Below, one piece after another: positions 1 through 7,792 of a stretch of 17,773 nt of DNA. Under the pieces are notes generated by a model that had not been told where the DNA came from, searched no databases, and saw only the letters and a program-made list of their open reading frames with translations. The stretch is taken from the NCBI GenBank assembly GCA_036554605.1, contig DATBMY010000339.1, positions 1 through 17,773 on the forward strand, in the 5' to 3' direction. Position numbers and translations under genes: made by a program. Positions within the stretch are counted from its first letter, which is position 1; every line of letters begins with the position of its first letter. The DNA comes from DATBMY01 sp036554605. GTDB taxonomy: Bacteria; Acidobacteriota; Blastocatellia; UBA7656.

Positions 1-2
1 AT

Positions 3-365
3 ACGATACCGGCGCAGGTGCTCGTCTCTTACAACATCTCCGATTGCGAGAAGGGCAGAATATCACACGGGCTTTTTGCTAAAGGGCGCATGGCCTATTA
101 CGTCTGGGATGCGGCCAGCGAAAGGTTCGTTCTCGACCCCCGGCGCTCCGAGATCACCGAGAGCGATATACTGAGCCTCTCAAACGGCGAGATGCCGGCC
201 CCGCGCGACTTTTTGGATTCGAATCACAACGAGCTAATGGCCATCGCGCGGGGCAAAGACAAAGAGCAGAAAGATTGGCTCAAAAGATTTCTTTTTACTA
301 TCGAAGATGGGCCGCGCAAGGCTGCTTTGCAACAGGCCCTGGAATTGTCCGACCGCGCGCAATAG
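3..365 (+). CDS. 3' end of an unrecognised protein (5'-truncated by the window)
   Basis: The reading frame is open from the left edge to a TAG stop, giving about 120 visible C-terminal residues; the true start lies outside the window, and the GTG at 18 is only an internal codon. The visible part is soluble and mixed alpha/beta, with no membrane segment. An aromatic stretch (MAYYVWD, then RFVLDPRR) is followed by a charged helical tail rich in Lys, Glu and Asp. I recognise no family, and the N-terminal domain that would define it is missing. The next gene begins about 20 bases downstream with its own Shine-Dalgarno, so this is probably the upstream member of the same transcription unit. Coding is supported by GC-rich third positions and by continuity into the following operon. 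Confidence 0.6.
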   Translation, partial: TIPAQVLVSYNISDCEKGRISHGLFAKGRMAYYVWDAASERFVLDPRRSEITESDILSLSNGEMPAPRDFLDSNHNELMAIARGKDKEQKDWLKRFLFTIEDGPRKAALQQALELSDRAQ

Positions 366-387
366 CATTGGAGACCCCGGAGGAATG

Positions 388-930
388 ATGCGACTACTTT
401 TCAAAGCAGTCTTACTGATGGCCTTCACTTTTATGATGACCGCGCAATCAACGGCTCAGTCAGAGACGCTGCCCGGCGATTGGGACGGTATTTGGAGAGG
501 GACGCTGGCGATAATCACACCCGACGGCAAGAGCCAGGAGCTGGCGATGGAACTTCACGTCCTTCCTGTTGCGGGCAGCAACCGCAAGACCTGGAAGATA
601 CTCTATGGCGAGGGCGCCAGGCAGAGCACGCGCCCTTACGAGATAGGGCCGGTCGCGGGCGAAGCAGGGCGTTTCGTCGTCGATGAGAAGAACGGATTAT
701 TCATCGATAATCATCTGGTGGGCAAAACCCTCTACTCGCAATTCATGGTTTCCGATAGTCTTGTGACAACGCGATTCGAGAATCTTGGCGACAGCATGAG
801 AGTCGAGTTGCTGCTATTTACGATAACCGACCCGCGCCGTACAAAGCTCACCGGCAGAGATATGGAGGTGGCGTCTTACCGCTTCAACACGGTACAGAAA
901 GGGATACTGAAACGAGATAAGGCGAAGTGA
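388..930 (+). CDS. Small secreted protein of unknown function
   Basis: About 180 residues. An N-terminal signal peptide (MRLLFKAVLLMAFTFMM, cleavage probably after STAQS near residue 24) predicts export. The mature part starts WDGIWRGTLAI and continues with short alternating hydrophobic strands, which suggests a small lipocalin-like or other beta-barrel fold; that is inference from the pattern, and no named family is recognised. Two ATGs are adjacent, at 385 and 388. GGAGG at 379-383 sits better for the second (4-base gap) than the first (1-base gap). A longer frame opening at 307 would overlap the upstream gene and place the signal peptide internally, so it was not used. The stop overlaps the next start in TGATG, which indicates translational coupling in an operon. 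Confidence 0.75.
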   Translation: MRLLFKAVLLMAFTFMMTAQSTAQSETLPGDWDGIWRGTLAIITPDGKSQELAMELHVLPVAGSNRKTWKILYGEGARQSTRPYEIGPVAGEAGRFVVDEKNGLFIDNHLVGKTLYSQFMVSDSLVTTRFENLGDSMRVELLLFTITDPRRTKLTGRDMEVASYRFNTVQKGILKRDKAK

Positions 931-1223
931 TGAGAAAGAGAATCGCCCGAGTTTTTTACATCGCGGCCACCATCGCGGGCGTCATCTTCGTCGCAACCTC
1001 TATCTACGGCATATCGAAATATCCGGCCGCCCCGATCAGGCCCGAAGGCGCGACTTTCAAGGACAAGCTCGGCAACGATTATACAGAGCAAGAGTATGAA
1101 AGCTTCGAAGCGTGGAAGCGGGCGATGATGCTATCGGGCGCGAGCTGCTTCGCGCTCGCATTCTCGGGGCAGATCATCGCTAAGGTCTCGAAACGCGAGA
1201 TCGAAACGGAGTCACGTATATGA
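930..1223 (+). CDS. Two-helix inner-membrane protein of unknown function
   Basis: 97 residues. Helix one spans about residues 6-28 (FYIAATIAGVIFVATSIYGI) and helix two about 66-85 (AMMLSGASCFALAFSGQII). Between them is a hydrophilic loop of about 37 residues with acidic and aromatic residues (DYTEQEYESFEAWKR), followed by a short charged tail. Start ATG 930 overlaps the upstream stop (TGATG); a GTG at 927 is in frame but less likely. The stop TGA overlaps the next start as ATGA at 1220-1223, so this gene is coupled to both neighbours. No family is recognised. The conserved junctions on both sides are the main evidence that it is a real gene. The topology could place the loop in the periplasm, but this is not certain. 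Confidence 0.7.
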   Translation: MRKRIARVFYIAATIAGVIFVATSIYGISKYPAAPIRPEGATFKDKLGNDYTEQEYESFEAWKRAMMLSGASCFALAFSGQIIAKVSKREIETESRI

Positions 1224-1741
1224 TCAAAGATTTCATCGACGAATATCTTCGCTATAAACTCATCGGCCGCAAGGCGATCGATCAGGTGCCCGACGCGGAT
1301 TTGAATCGAGTAGCCGGTGAAGACGCAAACTCGATAGCCGTGATCGTTCGCCATATAAGCGGGAACCTTGAATCGCGCTTTACGGACTTTCTTAGCAGCG
1401 ACGGGGAGAAGCCCTGGCGCGACCGCGACGCCGAATTCGCCGGCATGAATTACGGCCGCGACGAAATCGACCGGCTCTGGGAGAGCGGATGGAGCGTGGT
1501 CGAGCGCGAGCTCGCGCTCTTGAGCGACGGCGACCTCGAAAGACGGGTCACTATTCGCGGGCAGCCCTTTACGGTGCACGAGGCGCTGTCGCGGTCGCTC
1601 GCGCATACGGCTTACCACGTCGGGCAGATAGTCCTGCTTGCTCGAATGCTCAAGGGCAGCGATTGGAAGTGGATCAGCATACCCAGGGGAGAGTCCGCGC
1701 AGTACAATCAAAACCCGACCATGGAGAAGAAGCCCGAGTGA
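1220..1741 (+). CDS. DinB-like / DUF1572 family putative metalloenzyme
   Basis: 173 residues, typical of the DinB/YfiT-like four-helix-bundle superfamily, most like the DUF1572 branch. The family's metal-binding histidine triad is visible: H45 (VRHISGN) and H129/H133 (LAHTAYHVGQI). The central DRDAEF and the C-terminal helix (HVGQIVLLARML) also fit. In this superfamily the histidines bind a divalent metal. Characterised relatives include mycothiol- or bacillithiol-dependent transferases, but the substrate of this subgroup is not established. No signal peptide, so it is cytoplasmic. ATG 1220 overlaps the preceding stop in ATGA, making it the last gene of a coupled trio with the secreted and membrane proteins. 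About 100 non-coding bases follow before the next gene. Confidence 0.85.
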   Translation: MIKDFIDEYLRYKLIGRKAIDQVPDADLNRVAGEDANSIAVIVRHISGNLESRFTDFLSSDGEKPWRDRDAEFAGMNYGRDEIDRLWESGWSVVERELALLSDGDLERRVTIRGQPFTVHEALSRSLAHTAYHVGQIVLLARMLKGSDWKWISIPRGESAQYNQNPTMEKKPE

Positions 1742-1840
1742 TCTTTCGCTGGCGAGAGATATACATAATCAATGCCCGGCGCCGCTCTGGATTCACCGGG
1801 CGCATTTCGATAAGCTAAGATCCTTATGGGGAGTGAGATG

Positions 1841-2503
1841 ATGGAAGAATTCATCGGGGCCACGCCGGTCATCGAGTCGCGACACCCCGGCGTAGTTGAA
1901 TTTGCGCGCGGTGCTACGCTTGATGCTTCAAGCGACATCGAGCGCGCGGTCAGGCTTTATTACGCCGTCAGGGATAATATACGCTACGACCCATATCGCA
2001 TAGATCTCACCCGCGAGGGGATGAAGGCGAGCGCGACGCTTGAGCGTAAGTACGGCTGGTGCGTATCGAAAGCCGTGCTGCTTGCCGCCGGGTGCCGGTC
2101 GCTTGGAATTCCGGCGAGGCTCGGCTTCGCCGACGTGCGCAATCACCTTTCGACCGAGCGGCTACGGCAAAGGATGCGAACAGATATATTCTACTGGCAT
2201 GGGTACACCGACATATATCTATCCGGGAAATGGGTGAAGGCGACCCCGGCCTTCAACATCGAGCTATGCGAGAAGTTTCGACTGCTTCCGCTGGATTTCG
2301 ACGGCCTGCGAGATTCGCTTTATCATCCGTTCGACGCCGAAGGCCGGCGTCACATGGAATACGTTACGCTGCGCGGAACTTACGCGGAATTGCCGCTTGA
2401 CCAGATCATTAAGACCTTTGACGAGAAGTACCGGTTCGACCGCGCGGAAGTTGATCTGAGCGCCAGCAGCTTTGAAGAAGATGTCGCCCGCGAAACTTTG
2501 TGA
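1841..2503 (+). CDS. Transglutaminase-like cysteine protein
   Basis: 220 residues from ATG 1841. In-frame ATGs also exist at 1826 and 1838, but GGGGAG at 1828-1833 lies 7 bases before 1841, which favours that start. The fold belongs to the transglutaminase-like (papain-like) superfamily: nucleophile C74 in YGWCVSKAVL, the following GIPARLGFADVRNH strand, and H120 in FYWHGYTDIYLSGKWVKATP. In canonical members the third residue is the Asp of a DP motif after the Trp-Val strand; here that spot reads ATPAFN, so Asp is replaced by Thr (about T135). The long C-terminal part (DFDGLRDSLYHPFD, then RRHMEYV) is subfamily-specific. No signal peptide, so it is cytoplasmic. The family includes peptidases, amidases and crosslinking enzymes; the substrate cannot be told from sequence. 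Confidence 0.85.
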   Translation: MEEFIGATPVIESRHPGVVEFARGATLDASSDIERAVRLYYAVRDNIRYDPYRIDLTREGMKASATLERKYGWCVSKAVLLAAGCRSLGIPARLGFADVRNHLSTERLRQRMRTDIFYWHGYTDIYLSGKWVKATPAFNIELCEKFRLLPLDFDGLRDSLYHPFDAEGRRHMEYVTLRGTYAELPLDQIIKTFDEKYRFDRAEVDLSASSFEEDVARETL

Positions 2504-2564
2504 TTAAAGGGAGCGCGAGGTTTATCATCCTAAAGGGTGAAAATTCCCGAAAGGAGCTGTCGCT

Positions 2565-2972
2565 ATGACCGACCTTATCGATAGAGCGAGCGCAGACTAC
2601 AGGAGCCAGACCGAACAACGCTTGAGAAAGCTTAACGAGGAATGGGTAGCCGCTTTCGTCCAGGGCGACACGGCGACGCTCGACCGGTTGATGGCCGAAG
2701 ACTGCATCTTTACTTACGCCCTTCAAGGCGACGACAAGGCGCAATTCATTTCGGACATCGCTTCCGGCGCGCTTCGCGCCGAATCGCTCAAGCGGGATAA
2801 CGTCGAGGTGCGCGTCTATGGCCCGACCGGGGTTATGTTCGCGCTCGATACCGCGGACTGGCATTACAGGGGCAGGCACATACAGGGCCACTATCGAACC
2901 ATACACGTCTATTCGGAGATCGACGGGAAATGGCAAATAGTGGCTATTCATGCGAGCCCGCTCTCTATGTAG
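2565..2972 (+). CDS. NTF2-like / SnoaL-type protein (DUF4440-like)
   Basis: 135 residues. It fits the NTF2-like cone fold: an N-terminal helix region (TEQRLRKLNEEWVAAFVQGD), then TLDRLMAEDCIFTYA, then alternating beta strands ending in RTIHVYSEIDGKWQIVAIHA. The strand pattern and closing KWQIVAIHASP are typical of DUF4440/SnoaL-like proteins, which bind small molecules or act as isomerases or hydrolases. No specific activity can be assigned. ATG 2565 is preceded by AAGGAG at 2551-2556 with an 8-base gap, a strong ribosome site. There is no signal peptide. The DUF5996 gene follows after 22 bases, probably on the same transcript, while a 61-base gap separates it from the transglutaminase-like gene upstream. 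Confidence 0.85.
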   Translation: MTDLIDRASADYRSQTEQRLRKLNEEWVAAFVQGDTATLDRLMAEDCIFTYALQGDDKAQFISDIASGALRAESLKRDNVEVRVYGPTGVMFALDTADWHYRGRHIQGHYRTIHVYSEIDGKWQIVAIHASPLSM

Positions 2973-2994
2973 CGAACAGTCAGCAGGAGAAAAC

Positions 2995-3972
2995 ATGACC
3001 GGAATGAGTTCTTCGAACCCGTTGACCCAACAAGACGCGTGGCCAAGCCTGCCTTTCAATGAGTGGAAGGATACCTGCGCGACCCTTCACATGTGGACTC
3101 AGATAGTCGGCAAGATCAGGCTCGTGCGCACGCCCTGGGTAAATCACTCGTGGCATGTCACGCTCTACGTCACGCCGCGCGGGTTGACAACCTCACCCAT
3201 CCCGGACGGTGCGCGTACTTTTCAGATCGATTTTGATTTTATCGATCACCGGTTGTTGATAGAGAGAAGCGACGGCGCTATCGCAACGCTTGAACTTCGA
3301 CCGCGCTCGGTGGCGGATTTTTACGAAGAGCTTTTTGCGCGGTTGAGCGAGATGGGCATCGACGTGAAGATAAACCTGACGCCCAACGAAGTGACCGATC
3401 CGATACCGTTTAATGAAGACAACGCGCATGCTTCTTACGATGCCGATTACGCCAACCGGTTCTGGCGCGCGCTGGTGCAGGTCGACCGGGTGATGAAGAG
3501 GTTCCGCGCACGCTTTATAGGCAAATCGAGCCCGGTCCATTTCTTCTGGGGCAGCTTCGACATGGCGGTCACGCGCTTTTCCGGCCGCCGCGCGCCCCGG
3601 CATCCGGGCGGCGTCCCCCACTTGCCGGATTGGGTAGCGCGCGAAGCCTACTCGCACGAGGTGAGCAGTTGCGGGTTCTGGCCCGGAAGCGAGCAAGTGC
3701 CTTACCCGGCATTTTATTCTTATGCCTATCCCGAGCCCGAAGGATTCTCCGCGGCTAAGGTCGGCCCGCGGGGCGCCGTCTATAATTCCGAGGTTAGAGA
3801 GTTCATCTTGCCTTATGACGACGTCAGGCAGGCCGCGACGCCCGACGCCGCTCTGCTTGAGTTTTTGCAAACCACCTATGAGGCCGCCGCCGGCCCGGGG
3901 AACTGGGACCGCGCGGCGCTTGAGCGCGATGACGGCTTACCGAAAGAGCAATATATGGAACCGGGAGCTTGA
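2995..3972 (+). CDS. DUF5996 family protein
   Basis: 325 residues, matching the uncharacterised DUF5996 family in length and landmarks: WPSLPFNEW at 16-24, LHMWTQIVGKIRL at 31-43, the strand WHVTLYVTPRGL at 53-64, IDFDFIDHRLLI near 78-89, VHFFWGSFDMAVTRFSGRRA at 181-200, and SHEVSSCGFWPG at 220-231. The many conserved His, Trp and Asp residues suggest a ligand- or metal-binding pocket, but no reaction is known for the family. Start: ATG 2995 has AGGAG at 2985-2989 (5-base gap). The longer frame from 2950 would overlap the preceding gene and lacks such a site. No signal peptide. It lies 22 bases after the NTF2-like gene and about 170 bases before a secreted beta-propeller gene. Confidence 0.88.
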   Translation: MTGMSSSNPLTQQDAWPSLPFNEWKDTCATLHMWTQIVGKIRLVRTPWVNHSWHVTLYVTPRGLTTSPIPDGARTFQIDFDFIDHRLLIERSDGAIATLELRPRSVADFYEELFARLSEMGIDVKINLTPNEVTDPIPFNEDNAHASYDADYANRFWRALVQVDRVMKRFRARFIGKSSPVHFFWGSFDMAVTRFSGRRAPRHPGGVPHLPDWVAREAYSHEVSSCGFWPGSEQVPYPAFYSYAYPEPEGFSAAKVGPRGAVYNSEVREFILPYDDVRQAATPDAALLEFLQTTYEAAAGPGNWDRAALERDDGLPKEQYMEPGA

Positions 3973-4142
3973 GGACGCGCCGAGCGAAAAAGGTTTGATC
4001 TCTTAGAAACCGGTTGCATCGATGGGGCGTTAAAGCTTTTGTGCCACCGCGCAAGATAGAGGGACTCCATAGGCGTGCCCGCAGAGTCTGTTCTCTTCGA
4101 GTCCCGGGGCGAAGCGGGTAATTAAGATCAAGGAGAATCGCA

Positions 4143-5384
4143 ATGAAAACCGGAAGGCTCTTTTCCATCATCCTCTCTCTGGTCCTCGTCCAGAGCGCTG
4201 CCCTTAGCGCCGGCAACGTGGCCGACTGGCCTCAGTGGCACGGGCCCGAGCGCACCGGGCTATCGAAGGAGACGGGCTTGCTGAAATCCTGGCCCGCATC
4301 GGGGCCTGCCGTCGCCTGGACCGCGTCGAACCTCGGGGAGGGGTATGGCTCGGTATCAATGAAAGGGGACCGGATCTTTGTGCAGGGCACGAAGGGTTCC
4401 GACAGCCTGGTCTTTTGCCTGAACCGCGCCGATGGAAAGCTCGTGTGGTCGCGGGTGCTCGGGTCGAAAGGCGATGACAGCCGGGGAGGCGGGCCGCGCG
4501 GCACGCCGACCGTCGACGGCAATAACGTATATGTGCTTTCGGAAAATGGCGATCTCGCCTGCTTGAAGATCAATGACGGGTCCGTGATATGGCAACGCAA
4601 TATCCTTAAGGATTTCGGCGGCAGGAATCCCGGCTGGCTCATAAGCGAATCGCCGCTCGTCGACGGCAATAACATCATCGTCACGCCGGGCGGGAGCGGA
4701 TCGAGCATTGTCGCGCTCGACAAGATGAGCGGCAAGACCGTCTGGACGAGCAAAGAGTTGAGCGATCAGGCCGCCTACTCTTCATGTCTCGCGGCCGACA
4801 TCGAGGGCGTCCGCACCATCATCGGGTTTACGGCCGGCGCGGCCGTGGGCGTGCGCGCGACCGACGGGAAGCTCATGTGGAGATACGAGCCGGTCGCGAA
4901 CCGCACCGCCAATATCACCACGCCGGTTATTCACGACAACAAAGTCTTCTATACTTCGGCGTATGGCACGGGCTGCGCGCTGCTCGGTTTGAAGGCCCAG
5001 AACGGGGAGGTAAAGGCCGAAGAGATATACTTCAATCGCGACATGCAGAATCATCATGGCGGGGTGGTCCTCGTCAACGGCTACCTTTATGGATTCTCTA
5101 ACGCCATATTGACCTGCATGGAATTCGCCACGGGCAAAACCGTTTGGCGGGACCGCAGCGTCGGCAAAGGGTCGGTCACTTACGCCGACGGTCATCTATA
5201 CCTGCTTGGCGAGAACAACACCGTCGGCCTGGCCGAGGCTACGCCCGCTGGCTACAAAGAGAAAGGCCGGTTTCAAATAGCCGATCAGGGATGGCCGAGC
5301 TGGGCGCACCCGGTAGTCTGCGGGGGCAGGCTCTACATACGCAATCAGGGCACTCTAACAAGCTATGACATCAAGGCGCGCTAA
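4143..5384 (+). CDS. Secreted PQQ-type (BamB-like) beta-propeller protein
   Basis: 413 residues with an N-terminal signal peptide (residues 1 to about 23, ending ALSAG). The mature protein opens DWPQWHGPERTGLSKETGLL, the usual opening of exported PQQ-like beta-propellers. Repeated blade motifs with a D/T-G-K/S-x-x-W core are seen at about 97-102, 145-150, 196-201, 241-246 and 330-335, the tryptophan-docking pattern of quinoprotein/BamB propellers. Such proteins may be scaffolds or degenerate alcohol dehydrogenases. I see no haem-binding CxxCH and cannot assign enzyme activity. ATG 4143 has AAGGAG at 4130-4135 (7-base gap). No C-terminal anchor is present, so it is probably periplasmic. A long hairpin lies 25 bases after the stop, suggesting the transcript ends there. 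Confidence 0.88.
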   Translation: MKTGRLFSIILSLVLVQSAALSAGNVADWPQWHGPERTGLSKETGLLKSWPASGPAVAWTASNLGEGYGSVSMKGDRIFVQGTKGSDSLVFCLNRADGKLVWSRVLGSKGDDSRGGGPRGTPTVDGNNVYVLSENGDLACLKINDGSVIWQRNILKDFGGRNPGWLISESPLVDGNNIIVTPGGSGSSIVALDKMSGKTVWTSKELSDQAAYSSCLAADIEGVRTIIGFTAGAAVGVRATDGKLMWRYEPVANRTANITTPVIHDNKVFYTSAYGTGCALLGLKAQNGEVKAEEIYFNRDMQNHHGGVVLVNGYLYGFSNAILTCMEFATGKTVWRDRSVGKGSVTYADGHLYLLGENNTVGLAEATPAGYKEKGRFQIADQGWPSWAHPVVCGGRLYIRNQGTLTSYDIKAR

Positions 5385-5408
5385 AAAGTAAAAGAAGATT
5401 TCATAGTA

Positions 5409-5442
5409 GAGGGCAGGCCGCGCTCACTGGCGGCCTGCTCTC
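5409..5442 (+). terminator. Long hairpin after the beta-propeller gene, possible terminator
   Basis: A perfect 9-bp inverted repeat, GCAGGCCGC at 5413-5421 and GCGGCCTGC at 5430-5438, encloses an 8-base loop. The stem extends outward by four more pairs (5409-5412 with 5439-5442, one of them G-U), giving 13 pairs in all. No T-run follows, so it is not a classical intrinsic terminator. It may act as a U-tract-independent terminator or as a 3'-end stabiliser between two separately promoted genes. Confidence 0.5.
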
Positions 5443-5521
5443 GCACCACAATCTGCACTCTCTGCCCGCACAGCCCGCGTAGTAACGAGTATTCCGTTAA
5501 TTACTCCGGGAGGTGTTTAGA

Positions 5522-7036
5522 GTGAAAGCAATTCACGTTTTTGGCATTCGCATCCTGCTTATTTCCAGTCTGGCGATACCGGCGCCCGCTTCACAAAAAC
5601 TCGATGATAAGCCAAGCCAGCAGTCGGTGGGCGCTCTAACGATTCAACCCTACGTTTTGGAAACCGGCGATAAGCAAAGAATAGATGCTGAAATGGGCCG
5701 GCTTCTCGTGCCCGAGAACCGGAAGAATCCTAAAAGCAAATTAATCGAGCTGGCGTTCGTGCGGTTGAAAAGCACGTCGAGTAGTCCCGGGCCGCCGATC
5801 TTCTATCTGGAAGGCGGCCCCGGCGGCTCCGGCATCGCCGCCGCCAGAGGCCCGGCAATGCCGCTTCTCGCGGCCCTGCGAGAGGTTGCCGATGTGATAC
5901 TGGTCGACCAGCGAGGAACTGGCTTATCAAGACCAGAGATGATATGTCACGAGACCTGGGACTTGCCGCTGGATGAGCCAGGCGATCCGAAAGTCTGGCT
6001 CGCAATTGCTAAGGAAAAGTTAAAGCGCTGCGCCGAGGGTTTAAAAGCGAAAGGGGTTGATCCGACCGGCTATAACACCGAAGAAAGCGCCGACGATATT
6101 GAAGCGTTGCGGCGAGCGCTGGGCGTTGAAAAGATAAGCCTCTGGGGGATCAGCTACGGGACCCACCTGGCCCTGGCTATGATTCGCAAGCACGAGAAGA
6201 GTATAGACCGCGCGATTCTTACAGGCGTGAATGGGCCGGACCATTTGATGATGAAACTTCCGGGCACAATCGATGAGCAGGTCGCCAAGCTCGATCTTCT
6301 TTTCAAAGCCGACGCGAATATAAGTAAAGCGGTCCCTGATCTACCTTCATTAATAAGAAGGCTGTTGCTGAAGCTCGAAGCGAAGCCAGTAACGGTGAGT
6401 TTTCTTCATCCCCGAACCCGGCGACAGGTGACCGTGGCTCTGGGCAAATGGGATTTACAATTTCACACGGCGAGCCCGGTCACTCAAACGTGGTCTATCA
6501 TGAGCTTGCCTTCTTACTTTTATCGCCTGTCTAAGAACGATTTTACACCGCTTGCCGAACGCGCTTTTGAGTTCCGAAAAAGCCCAGTGGGCTCGCTGAT
6601 GGCATGGATGATGATAAGCTCTTCGGGGGTATCGGTCGAGAGGTACGATCGCATAATGCAGGGAGAAAAAACGGCGCTACTCGGGAATGCTATAAACTTT
6701 CCGTACCCGGAGATCCGCGAAGCGCTCGGCAATCCGGACCTCGGCTCGCGGTTCCGAGAGCCCGTTAAATCTAAGGTCCCCGTTTTATTCATCAGCGGAA
6801 CGCTCGATGGGCGCACGCCCGTGACCAACGCCGGCGAGGTTGGTAAAGGTTTCCCCAACGGCCATCACGTAATTGTCGAAGGAGCGAGCCACGGTTACGA
6901 CCTGTTTTTCTTCGCTCCGGGGATGAAGGAAATAATGGCCGACTTTTTGCGAGCAAAGCCTGTTTCGACCGAACGAATCGCGATGGGACCAATACGGTTT
7001 ATGCCGCTCGAACAGGAGAAGAACAAAATACCATAG
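5522..7036 (+). CDS. Secreted S33-family alpha/beta hydrolase (tripeptidyl/prolyl aminopeptidase-like)
   Basis: 504 residues. The start is GTG 5522 because GGGAGG at 5508-5513 lies 8 bases upstream; the in-frame GTG at 5513 falls inside that site. A signal peptide covers about residues 1-23 (IRILLISSLAIPAPAS). Catalytic features of peptidase family S33 are visible: oxyanion-hole motif EGGPGGSG at 97-104, VDQRGTGLS at 128-136, nucleophile S211 in GISYGTH, D429 in ISGTLDGRTP and H457 in GASHGYD. Length and order fit the tripeptidyl/proline iminopeptidase-like group that removes N-terminal residues from peptides, acting here in the periplasm or outside the cell. A cap domain lies between S211 and D429. 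Substrate preference cannot be read from the sequence. The HAD gene follows after about 70 bases. Confidence 0.88.
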   Translation: MKAIHVFGIRILLISSLAIPAPASQKLDDKPSQQSVGALTIQPYVLETGDKQRIDAEMGRLLVPENRKNPKSKLIELAFVRLKSTSSSPGPPIFYLEGGPGGSGIAAARGPAMPLLAALREVADVILVDQRGTGLSRPEMICHETWDLPLDEPGDPKVWLAIAKEKLKRCAEGLKAKGVDPTGYNTEESADDIEALRRALGVEKISLWGISYGTHLALAMIRKHEKSIDRAILTGVNGPDHLMMKLPGTIDEQVAKLDLLFKADANISKAVPDLPSLIRRLLLKLEAKPVTVSFLHPRTRRQVTVALGKWDLQFHTASPVTQTWSIMSLPSYFYRLSKNDFTPLAERAFEFRKSPVGSLMAWMMISSSGVSVERYDRIMQGEKTALLGNAINFPYPEIREALGNPDLGSRFREPVKSKVPVLFISGTLDGRTPVTNAGEVGKGFPNGHHVIVEGASHGYDLFFFAPGMKEIMADFLRAKPVSTERIAMGPIRFMPLEQEKNKIP

Positions 7037-7108
7037 CCGGGTAGCGCGATCTCGACCACCTGAGCTAAGGTCAAAGAGTGGCGCTCGACCCTGATGGCGG
7101 AGGTGGGG

Positions 7109-7792
7109 ATGAGTAAGATACGTGGCGTCATACTTGACGTTGATGGCACGCTCGTCGACAGCAACGACGCGCACGCGCGCGCGTGGGTGGAAGCATTCGC
7201 CCAATACGGCGTAAAGATCGATTTTGAAAAGACGCGCCGGTTGATAGGGATGGGCGGCGACAAGCTCATGCCCGAAGTTTCAGGGATCGAAGAAGAGAGC
7301 GAGACTGGTAAGAAGATAAGCAAGCGCCGGGGCGAGATATTCAAAGAGAAGTATCTTCCGAAGGTTCGGGCCTTCCCACAAACGAGAGAGCTGCTTTTGC
7401 GTTTGAAAGAAGAGGGCTTGAGACTCGCCGTCGCAAGCTCGGCCAAAGAGGACGAGCTTACGCCCTTGCTTGAAATCGCGGGGGCAAGTGATCTGATAGA
7501 AGAGAAGACTTCATCCGACGACGCCGAGAATTCAAAGCCGGAACCTGACATAGTAAAGGCGGCTCTCGATGGACTCGGGTTCAGGCCCGAGGAAGTTTTT
7601 ATGCTGGGCGATACGCCTTACGACATAGAGGCGGCAGGCCGCGCCGGGGTAAAAGTCATCGCGCTTCGCTCGGGCGGCTGGGACGACGAAGGATTGCGTG
7701 GCGCAGCCGCGATCTATGACGACCCCGCCGACCTTCTAAAGAGCTGGGGGTCAGGGGTCGGAGGTCGGGGGGCAGGACCGGATAGGGAATAG
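7109..7792 (+). CDS. HAD-superfamily hydrolase, phosphoglycolate phosphatase / beta-PGM-like
   Basis: 227 residues from ATG 7109, chosen because GGAGG at 7099-7103 sits 5 bases before it; the ATG at 7094 would put that site inside the gene. All HAD motifs are seen: nucleophile D10 and acid D12 in ILDVDGTLVDS, Ser in VASSAKEDE (110-111), Lys143 in SKPEPD, and the acidic loop GDTPYDIEAAG with D168 and D172. A helical cap follows motif I (residues 17-85). The enzyme probably dephosphorylates a small sugar phosphate or phosphoglycolate in the cytoplasm. The last 15 residues (WGSGVGGRGAGPDRE) are Gly-rich and are encoded by the GGGGTC-type repeat that starts at 7746. The ancestral end was probably near DLLKS, so the tail looks acquired from the repeat. 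Confidence 0.9.
   Translation: MSKIRGVILDVDGTLVDSNDAHARAWVEAFAQYGVKIDFEKTRRLIGMGGDKLMPEVSGIEEESETGKKISKRRGEIFKEKYLPKVRAFPQTRELLLRLKEEGLRLAVASSAKEDELTPLLEIAGASDLIEEKTSSDDAENSKPEPDIVKAALDGLGFRPEEVFMLGDTPYDIEAAGRAGVKVIALRSGGWDDEGLRGAAAIYDDPADLLKSWGSGVGGRGAGPDRE

Noticed and set aside
1079..1711. 210-codon minus-strand frame opposite the DinB-like gene
   Set aside because: The plus-strand frame has the conserved histidine triad and operon overlap; the antisense frame shows nothing recognisable.
1774..1801. GCCCGG/CCGGGC inverted repeat between the DinB-like and transglutaminase-like genes
   Set aside because: Only six pairs with a 16-base loop and no T-run; too weak to call a terminator.
2409..3059. 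216-codon minus-strand frame across the NTF2-like gene
   Set aside because: It spans two gene ends and an intergenic gap on the other strand and has no ribosome site or domain.
3193..3870. 225-codon minus-strand frame opposite the DUF5996 gene
   Set aside because: The plus strand matches a known family along its whole length; the opposite frame is Arg-rich and has no family features, as expected in GC-rich DNA.
4095..4125. TTCGAGTCCCGG resembling a tRNA T-loop
   Set aside because: The invariant GG before TTCGA is missing and no matching acceptor, D-arm or anticodon arm could be paired around it.
5481..5505. AGTAA/TTACT and TAACG/CGTTA inverted repeats before the S33 hydrolase
   Set aside because: Five-base arms that overlap each other; likely by chance, and no operator can be supported.
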